Origin: Chromera velia
Taxonomy: Eukaryota; Sar; Chromeraceae
DNA length: 37,767 bases
NCBI GenBank assembly: GCA_018398765.1
Contig: JAHBMJ010005782.1
Coordinates: forward strand, 27,501-65,267
Direction: 5' to 3'
Of the stretch, positions 31,009 to 37,767 are shown piece by piece. Position numbers and translations under genes: made by a program. The notes under the pieces are model-generated. The model saw only the letters and a list, made by a program, of their open reading frames with translations, did not search any database and was not told the origin of the DNA. Within the stretch, counting starts at the first letter, position 1, and each line of letters opens with the position of its first letter.

Positions 31009-32446
31009 GAGTTGCCGTGATGTTCTTTGACTTTGTTGCTTTCTTTCTTTTTGTCTGTTGTGTTCATGAAGAAGAGGAGGCAAGGAAACCATACAGTCTG
31101 TCTGTGCGTCTGTCAGTCTGCCTTTGTGAGAGAGGGAGTGAGAGTAAGCGTGAGAGAGACATTGTGTGTGTGAGCGAGCGGGCAGGCACGCAAGTTTTTC
31201 GGCTTGACGAATTTTGCTTCTGCATGTCGTTAACGAGATGCAGGTCGGAAATGGTACCCAGTGGGCCCTCGTGCCTTCGTGCAAGACAGCCGCCCACCTC
31301 CGCGACGAGTGGGCCGACTGGTACTTTTCCGAGGACCCGACTGAGGAGAATGTGCAGAAATTGAAGGAGTACGTCAAGGAGAGGTGTTGGCCCTTCGAGG
31401 ACGTTGACAGATTTTTCTCTGAGGACGAGCTGAAGGCTTGGTTCTCCAGACGTATCTTCACCGGTTCGTTGGGTGGGTGGTTGGGACAGATCCAAAAAGG
31501 TTCGAAATTCTGGAACCAGACAAAGAGAACGTTTCCGCATGCGCATCTGTTTGTTGTTTTTGACCTTTCCTGCCTCCCTCATTCCCTGTATGACTCATCA
31601 GTCATACACGTGTAGCAGACACGAGCGCACAACATAGAGAAAGAGAGAGAAAACGACAGTGAGTGAAAAAGATTTTCATTTACGTCCATGTGCAAGCGCA
31701 CAAACCAACGCGTGTGTAGCAAGGAAATTCAACCATGTACGAAAGGCCATTTCTTCCTGTTTCTTTCTTTAAGTGATCATTAATGTTCCGAAAGATATTC
31801 GAAAGATGTTGCGGCAGCCAGCTCTTGTCCCTGCAAGCTTGTATGACGGTAACTCTGCCATGAACAGCTCATTCGATTTTGCTTCACGGGAACTTCTGTT
31901 CTTCTGTGTGCAGGTGCACTGACCCGCGTGTCGAAGCTGACCTACGGGGGCTTTGTCCTCCTCATGGGAGACGCTGCGCACGGCGTCTACCCTGCCACGG
32001 GGGAAGGCATCAACGGTGGGATGGAGGACGTGAGAGTTCTGATGGAGACACTCGACTCCCATCGGGTGAAGGTGAAGGAAGGCGGGAGTCCGACGGAGGC
32101 CGCAAGCCTCCGCGAGGCTATGGCTTCCTACGCTGAGACCAGACAGCCGGATGTGGATGCACTTCATCAGTTAGCTCGGAAGATTCTGAGCATGTCGGTT
32201 GGGAGTACTTTGGAGAGACGGGTGGGGCTGACTGAAAGCATTCTGTACAGTATCGGTCAGCGCGTGGGTCTCTCTGGTCCGAATGAGGCCGAGCTTCGGT
32301 ACGGAGAGCCCTCGACAAAGGAATTGATGAAGTACAGCGAGGTGTGGAAGAAGGCCCAAAAGTCGTCGGGATGGGCTAGGGGTCTTGCGAAGTTCTTCAT
32401 CTGGCCCTTTACAAAGAGAGAAGAGGGGGTGGCAATTGCAAGCTGA
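29616..32446 (+). CDS. FAD-dependent monooxygenase, kynurenine 3-monooxygenase type
   Basis: Flavin monooxygenases of this group use NAD(P)H and oxygen to hydroxylate an aromatic or similar substrate. Exons 29616-29767, 29854-29992, 30209-30676, 31244-31463 and 31914-32446 join in frame to 503 residues, near the family's usual length, and all four acceptors end in TGCAG. The N-terminus has the FAD-binding GGGPVG followed by DVYEGR; next comes GVNLRGLQALE, as in the kynurenine monooxygenase subgroup; then the DG motif ADGSMSNVR; then the second FAD motif [21 protein letters not shown]. The C-terminus has a weak hydrophobic stretch (LAKFFIWPF), where kynurenine monooxygenases carry a membrane anchor. 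The actual substrate cannot be read from sequence. Intron 3 is full of simple repeats. Confidence 0.87.
30793..31135. repeat. Microsatellites and dispersed element in monooxygenase intron 3
   Basis: GATAGAGAGAGAGGGAGAG and a TG run occur twice in tandem (about 30793-30860 and 30861-30925), followed by more TG sequence and a CTGT run at about 30978-31009. Then comes TTTCTTTCTTTTTGTCTGTT and GTTCATGAAGAAGAGGAGG, the same dispersed intronic sequence as at about 10592-10640 in the tRNase Z gene. Confidence 0.75.
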
Positions 32447-33570
32447 AGGGGGGGCAGCGAGAATGAATTCAGGCGTTGCGACTGGGGATGCGGCTTTGAT
32501 GAGTAACGCGGTGTGGGGTGTTACCAAACATTCTGCATGGCTCTGAGGCGTTCTGGTCCAGATTTTGGCTTCCTGTTCCCCGATCGATGTACTCTACTCT
32601 ATTTTTGTTTGTTTGCATGGCTGTGGTACCAGATCGGGGGATTTTGATGTTTGATTGATGTATGCATGTACACTTATCTTGCGGCATGGTGGTCCCATGC
32701 TTTCAAAGTGAAACTCCGTGCTGATTGGTGTTTTGGGGTGGGCGGTTGCCCTACGGTTACGGTCTGCCAAAGCTGGAACAACCGTGCGTGACTGTAATGG
32801 TTTACCGCAAGTGCGGTAGTCTGCGCCAAGCGTGCGTGGTAGAAAGGTGGGGCTATAAAGATTGGGGGGTTTCGATACGTTTTGATTCAACTGTATTCGT
32901 GACCCTTCATAGTAAACGACGAAACCGAGACCTTTGTATTTGATAGAATGATATAGCATGAGCCATTGATATGTTCACCAGCCTTAACCACTGCAATTCA
33001 AATTAGATTTATGTCTATTCGACGTGAACTACATATTTTATTATCACAATTAGCAATTTAGCATATATCTTTATATATGGATAGATCATCGTTGTAAGCA
33101 TATTTTTTAAAAAATTAAGTAATAAGCATATTTGAATATGATATTTGTTGGCATCTCAGCTAAATTGATTCAATCAAGTAATCAAACCTAATACTAGCTC
33201 AAAGAAATCATACTAGAAATCATATCATATATCTTAGAAATGTTATTTAGCATAGAATTTAGCAACTACTAAATCTAGCATTACTAAATACTATACTAAA
33301 ACAAGTATTATATTTAAGCAACCAATAATGTTACCAATTAATAGTAAAATCAAAAATTAAATTCAAACCCCTGTATTATCTTATATGCAATAAACTGGAC
33401 TTGATTATAGGTGATTAGCACCCCGAAAAATTGGTAATAAAAATTCTAATTAATCTAGCAATTAATTGAACCAAAGGTGTTTAATCACGGAATATATTTA
33501 TTCACTAGTTACTCACTTCAAAAGTAATATAATCAGGAATATATTCAGGAATATATTCCTAAATTAATTA

Positions 33571-33601
33571 AGGGGGGGTCTGGGAAGCGGAGCCCCCCGG
33601 G
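33571..33601. repeat. GC-rich hairpin in AT-rich DNA
   Basis: GGGGGGTCTGGG-AAGCG-GAGCCCCCCGGG forms a G/C-only stem interrupted by a few unpaired bases, set in sequence that is otherwise mostly A and T, and followed by a T run. Confidence 0.55.
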
Positions 33602-33781
33602 CTATATTTTTAATTTTTTTTTTTTAAGCACAGTTTGTGACTATAAAAAATTAGTTTTGAAAAAGATAAACAGGGGCTATCTAGCTGTTGGGCACTATTA
33701 ATAGGTAGTAGTGTTGCTATACTAGAACCCTCCCTGAACCCAAGTGCCACTTTAAAAAATATAATTAAGATGATCTTTATC

Positions 33782-33940
33782 TGCGGCATCATTTTTTAAG
33801 AGACCATCCATGCCTGCGGCATAGATGGTCAAGACACTGTCCAGATATGCGGCTTTGACTTTTAAGACACCGTAAATAATCTGTGCCTGCGGTGTGGACT
33901 TTTAAGCTTATCCAAAAATGCGGCTTGAAATTTTAAGTGG
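33782..33940. repeat. Degenerate TGCGGC...TTTTTAAG repeats with a 13-bp-arm hairpin
   Basis: TGCGG(C/T) recurs at about 33782, 33815, 33851, 33889 and 33921, usually followed after 8-13 bases by TTTTAAG. The second unit holds GACCATCCATGCC-TGC-GGCATAGATGGTC (33802-33830), a hairpin with 13-base arms and one mismatch. The units are too degenerate for a young satellite. Function unknown. Confidence 0.55.
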
Positions 33941-34779
33941 TAGTTAGGTTTAGGGAGGTCATACTAGATTGTATTACAGTGTTACTAGAATTTTATAAAA
34001 TCTTATAATTTATAAACTTATTAAACTATATATAGTAAGTAACATATCATATGAATACGCGGTTGAAAGTTCATACATGTTCTCATTGCATGAACATGCA
34101 CACTACACCTAGTTTGTGTTTGAAACTCATGCATGAAGACCCGATTTTTGATGTAACATGTATAATCGGCTATTCGGCTTCGAATGTATACACCGATGGC
34201 CGCGGCCGCTAGTAGGAGCGGTGGGCCGCACCGGCGCGTGCATGGCTGGCCCAGGCTGCATGGGCTGGGCCATGCATGCAGTGTACTGGATGTGCACAAG
34301 CCTCTAGGCTACTCCCAAAACATTTGTTTTTATAATATTAAAAAAAAAACATACACCATTAGAATGACCAAAAGTATTAAAGACTAGTAAGAATCGGACT
34401 TTGGCTAATTAATCACTTTATTCAATCACATTCAATCACTTCATAGGATAATTAAATATATTCTAATCACAAGTGACTAAACACCTTTGAATTGAACTTG
34501 AAGATAATTATTCATCTTTGGTAACTTGAAGTTGGAAGTTCTCCTTGTATCTTTTTATCATTTCAGTGAAAGAGATAAAGTCTTAAACTCGGTTTGACCT
34601 CTGTTTGACTTTGATCAGACTTAGATCTACGGTAATCTGCAGTAACACTGTCAGGCCTGTTCTCATTGTAATAATCCAGATATTGATTAATTTTCAGGCT
34701 GAATCATGGCTGAATCTCATCTTTGGCTTTCATGTAGCCACAGTCAAGAGGTCTTTTCGCTAGTCTTTTCGCCTTCCAG

Positions 34780-34999
34780 TCCCCAATGCTAGTGTTTTCC
34801 ACCACACCCTCGTCCTACTCTTCCCCAATACGTTCCGCCTTCTGGTCGAGTGCTGGAAAGTGTGACCCAACATCGGCCCAAATGTAGACCTCTACATGTG
34901 GGCCGATGCTGGGTCACACTTTCCAGCACTCGACCAGGAGGCGGAACGTATTCGGGAAGAACGGGACGAGAGAGTGGTGGAAGACACCAGCAATGGGAA
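34780..34999. repeat. Inverted repeat, 109-bp arms, 2-base centre
   Basis: The left arm (34780-34888) and right arm (34891-34999) are reverse complements at roughly nine of ten bases, meeting at TGTAGA-CC-TCTACA. Read outward from the centre, the right arm on the plus strand is open and gene-like (WADAGSHFPALDQEAERIRE); the left arm on the minus strand encodes nearly the same peptide but with a stop codon. The repeat therefore duplicates a coding-like segment head to head. It stands at the border between the AT-rich block and the PIWI remnant. Confidence 0.85.
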
Positions 35000-35257
35000 C
35001 ATTCACATATCTCCCCCCTATCTCTTCCCCCCTTATCTCTTCCTCCCCCAGCTTCCTCCCCCAGCACGCCAGGGAGGAACAGAATCAACACCGCCGCCCC
35101 CTCCCCTCCCACCTTCCCTCTCTCGCTCGCGACACGTCCACGGATTCCGACGTACACCACCACGCCCAGCAGCCCACAGAGGGGACTCGGAGCAGTCACC
35201 GTTTCCTTCTTCTGGTAATGGAAGGACACTCGCAACGAGGATCCTGCCAGAGATCGA
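35000..35257. other. Unassigned stretch between inverted repeat and PIWI remnant
   Basis: Pyrimidine-rich on the plus strand up to about 35120. Minus-strand sequence near 35200-35255 (ILVASVLPLPEEGNGD after a CAG acceptor-like site) could be a decayed continuation of the PIWI MID region, but no motif confirms it. Confidence 0.3.
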
Positions 35258-36039
35258 TCAAGCTTCCTGCTTGACTGCGTCGTTTTTTTTGGCGGTTTGT
35301 ACAAACGCCTCGGCAAGCCCATGACCCCAACGCTGGAAGCCTGGAGTGCCCTGGAAGCCCACGACACCGCGTTGGATCAGGTGGGGGAAGTTGACTCTGT
35401 TGTGGTTCACCTCCTGGCCTGCAGTGTGACCCGGGTTGTTCTCGACAGCCGCGAGGTCTGCAGACAGACAACGGGAGGGGAAGCGGGAGGGACACTGAAG
35501 GCAAAGAAAGGCAAACAAACAAGACAAACAAGACAGACGAGAGAGAAGACAGACAAGCGACTTCTGCAGACAGTAACAGGAAACGGGAGAAATGGAGAAA
35601 ACGGTTGGAGGGAAACAACAAACAAAGCAGGAAGAGAAGAGCAGGACCAATGAAGAAAGGAGAAATGATGATCCACCCACCAGTACACATTGATTGGCAG
35701 GTCGACGCTTTTCTTTCTTTCTCTCCATTTCTTTCACTTCTTCCATCCCCTCCCTTATCTCTTCTGTAATTGACTGACTGACCGTTCTCCGTCGTCATCA
35801 CCCGCACCTTCTTCTTCTCAACCTGTCAGCCCTCGCACTCCCTCCATGTTCTCTGTGGACATCTCGAAGCACCAGTCGCTCAGAACCTGTCAAAAGGAAG
35901 GCACAAAGAGGAGGGACGGGTTGAGGGGAGATGAAGCAAAAGACCGCAAAAGACTAGCTGGTTGAACGTACGCGGGAGGCGCACATCGAGAATGAATGAG
36001 AAAGAAGACGGAAGAGAGGAAGAAAAAGAGGGACCTTGA

Positions 36040-36062
36040 CACACACACACACACACACACAC
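36040..36062. repeat. (CA)n microsatellite in PIWI-remnant intron
   Basis: A run of CA repeats within the interval between the PIWI-like blocks at 36255 and 35886, surrounded by a long purine-rich (plus strand) tract typical of introns here. Confidence 0.85.
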
Positions 36063-37157
36063 GCTCACACCCGCACGCACGCAGAGAAAGAGAGAAGAAA
36101 GCAAAAAAGAGAAAGAGAAAAGAGAAAGACAGATTTTCCAGCAGCAGCTGGAAGAGACGGATAGGTAGACTGATTGCAGATAGAAAGCCAGGAAGAAGAA
36201 AAGAGACGACGGAGTGAAGGCTGAAAGCCAGCAAGCCGGGAGACAGCAACTGACCTGCTGCACGCGCCTTCTTTGAAGTCTCGGAGGTGTCAGTGGTCAG
36301 TTTTTTGAGGATCTGGTTGCCCCTCTTGAAGCTGTCGTTGGAGAGCATGCGCGTGTGTCTGGAGATGGCGGTCATGATTTGGCCGGTTTCCCTTCAAGGC
36401 GTCGGTCAGGTCGGTCATGTAGCAAGTCTCAGGGGAAGGGAAGATGTCCCTCCTTCTCACGGCCTTCAGAATCAGCATGGGCACCTTCGCATTCTCCATG
36501 CAGCGTCATGTTGTACTGCTGCTTGAAGCAGTCTCTGTAGCAGATGGGTGGGGCCTTCCCGGTGGAGTCGATGTTGAAATCCGTCTCCACACACTCGATG
36601 CGGTACAGGTTCGACTCCTGGCCGTGGCTGGTGATGGTGACCTTCCCCTCCATGCCGTCCTCCAGAGGAACTTCTGCTTGTCCTGCGGCTTTGCCGACGC
36701 GCTGTCCGTCTGCATAATGGAGTTCATCTCTTCCGCAGCGCTGACGTTCTTCGTGATCCTGTGCTTGACGCCACTCATCAGAGCCAGGGCGTCTTGCACG
36801 ACTTGCATGGAGGTGAAGCAGCCGGGGATGAGGGACAGGGGGGGGCTGCAGTCCAGCGTGATCTTTGCATTCGTGTTGTAGAGCTGTCTGCCGCTTTGCT
36901 GGAGACTGCAGTCTGCACAGAGACAGAGAGAAAGGAGGGAGAGAGGGAGGATAGTGATGTGAAGATGGATCCGTAAGAGAGAACATAGTCTCGCCCCTTC
37001 CCCCCAACACACACACACACACACGCAAAGGAGGGAGGAGGGACAGAAGGAAAGGGAGAGAAGGAAAGTGCATGCAAAGCAAACACAGAAAGATCAAAGC
37101 AATGCCAGAGACAGAGAACCGTCCACGCCCCTCCCCTCGCTCCACCAGCTGACCTCT

Positions 37158-37300
37158 GCGCTCAAACGCTCTCCTCCTCTGCACTCAAACGCTCTCCTCT
37201 TCTGCACTCAAACGATCTCCTCTTCTGCACTCAAACGATCTCCTCCTCTGCACTCAAACGCTCTCCTCTTCTGCACTCAAACGCTCTCCTCTTCTGCATG
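37158..37300. repeat. 23-bp minisatellite, about six units
   Basis: The unit is ACTCAAACG(C/A)TCTCCTC(C/T)TCTGC, repeated without interruption up to the coding-like block of the PIWI remnant. On the minus strand the first unit coincides with the end of the RALSM block (ATGCAGAAGAGGAGAGC then GTTTGA), so every unit repeats the exon end together with a donor-like GT. Confidence 0.85.
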
Positions 37301-37767
37301 CTGAGTGCTCTGTTGACGAGGAGGTTGAAGTGCATCCTCTGCACCTCGTCCAGGAGTCTCTCTCTCGTCAGTGATGCGCAGCTCTCTCTTGGCCTTCAGG
37401 TAGCTGCCCTCCTTTGGCTCCTCTCCGTCGTTGACTTCTTCGCTGCCGTCTCTGCAAACAGGCAGGGAGGAGGGGAGAGGGGGGCTCAGAGAGAAGAAGC
37501 GAAGAGAAGCGAGGAGGAAAAACAAGTGGCAAGAAGCCTCGAACCTAAGTCTCTGAGAAGAACGCTCTGTCTTTGACAGCGGAAGGTTGCACAAAAGACA
37601 CAGACGGGGAAGAAGGCGGGAGAGAGCGCGGACCGACTTGGCCTTGGTGTGCTTCAGTTTGAGGTCCTGCAGTCAATCCAGAACGAAGCATGAGCGTGTG
37701 CATGAGAGGAGAAAGGGGGACTTGAAGTTTTTCTTTGGTGTTCCTTCGCCTGTTTGAGTGGAGACGG

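Larger units (their letters stand above)
33472..34489. mobile_element. Possible 1.0-kb element with imperfect inverted ends
   Basis: CAAAGGTGTTTA (33472-33483) and GAATATATTTA (33490-33500) recur inverted as TAAATATATTC (34453-34463) and TAAACACCTTTG (34478-34489), in matching order with a different gap. The interior is non-coding and AT-rich. This suggests a MITE-like element, but no target duplication was found and short AT-rich matches can arise by chance. Confidence 0.35.
32447..34779. other. Long gene-free, mostly AT-rich block
   Basis: After the monooxygenase 3' flank (to about 32950) the sequence becomes very AT-rich through to about 34750, apart from a GC-rich island at 34195-34280 containing GGCCGCGGCCGC, GGCGCGTGCATGGC and CATGCATGCAG. 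A small hairpin, a degenerate TGCGGC repeat set and a possible inverted-repeat element lie inside and are listed separately. No coding region is supported. Confidence 0.55.
35258..37666 (-). pseudogene. PIWI-clade Argonaute remnant (PAZ and start of MID), frameshifted, no catalytic domain
   Basis: PIWI proteins bind small RNAs. In minus-strand order, PIWI-like segments are: DLKLKHTKAK (37666-37634), SYLKAKRELRIT and DEVQRMHFNLLVNRALSM (37451-37300), LQQSGRQLYNTN...IPGCFTSM (from 36912), the PAZ stretch YRIECVETDFNIDSTG and CYRDCFKQQYNMTL, then KVPMLILKAVRRRD and FPSPETCYMTDLTD, IMTAISRHTRML, and after an intron VLSDWCFEMSTENMEG (from 35886). These follow the family order through the PAZ-MID linker. 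But the frame changes near 37360, 36664, 36500 and 36392, and the join to 35886 and the step near 35832 are also out of phase. Segments at 35457-35258 may be decayed MID. No PIWI catalytic domain follows. The 5' part lies outside the window. A pseudogene is most likely; assembly indels are the alternative, though other genes here have none. Confidence 0.72.

Noticed and set aside
30633-31067. Thr/His-rich and Arg/Gln-rich frames on the minus strand
   Set aside because: They translate TG, GAGA and CTGT microsatellites inside a monooxygenase intron.
34789-35367. 192-codon minus-strand frame across the inverted repeat
   Set aside because: It runs through the palindrome and decayed PIWI region without a family match; a piece near 35300 (GVMGLPRRLY) hints at MID but is too weak to call.

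Overview
This looks like nuclear DNA from a eukaryote, most likely an alga with a complex red-derived plastid such as a chromerid (Chromera-like); the species call is inference. The evidence is: genes split by many short introns with GT...AG borders; two proteins that start with a signal peptide followed by a phenylalanine and a Ser/Thr/Arg-rich stretch, as in proteins imported into red-lineage complex plastids; abundant transposon remnants and simple repeats; and one run of Ns from a draft assembly. No bacterial operon signals are present.

Layout. 1-5.2 kb is repeat and retroelement debris: a 218-bp direct repeat (1-218 and 2976-3193), then a broken LTR-retroelement protease/integrase region, short repeats and an assembly gap. 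5.2-6.9 kb holds no recognisable gene. 6.9-8.7 kb (-) is an intronless multi-pass acyltransferase-3 protein. 9.7-17.3 kb (+) is a long-form tRNase Z gene that I could resolve into 19 phase-consistent exons. 17.4-22.5 kb is a repeat block: a 429-bp MITE with terminal inverted repeats and a 10-bp target duplication, two copies of a 1.35-kb repeat, a five-unit 145-bp tandem array and a pyrimidine-only tract.

22.6-24.8 kb (-) is a two-exon gene for an unknown protein with a signal peptide and a C-terminal hydrophobic hairpin. 25.4-26.7 kb (+) is a six-exon coiled-coil protein. 27.5-29.1 kb (-) is a two-exon, probably plastid-targeted membrane protein. 29.6-32.4 kb (+) is a five-exon FAD monooxygenase of the kynurenine 3-monooxygenase type. 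32.4-34.8 kb is AT-rich and gene-free. 34.8-35.0 kb is a 109-bp-arm inverted repeat. 35.2-37.7 kb (-) holds PIWI/Argonaute sequence (PAZ region and start of MID) that is repeatedly frameshifted and lacks the catalytic PIWI domain, so probably a pseudogene.

The intact genes are unrelated in function. They lie as three divergent pairs (acyltransferase/tRNase Z, unknown plastid-type protein/coiled-coil, plastid membrane protein/monooxygenase) with 0.5-0.95 kb between start codons, so each pair may share a promoter region. Gene islands are near-balanced in composition, while repeats and intergenic blocks are strongly AT-rich. All exon joins were worked out by hand from reading frame, splice signals and family motifs; no database search was run.
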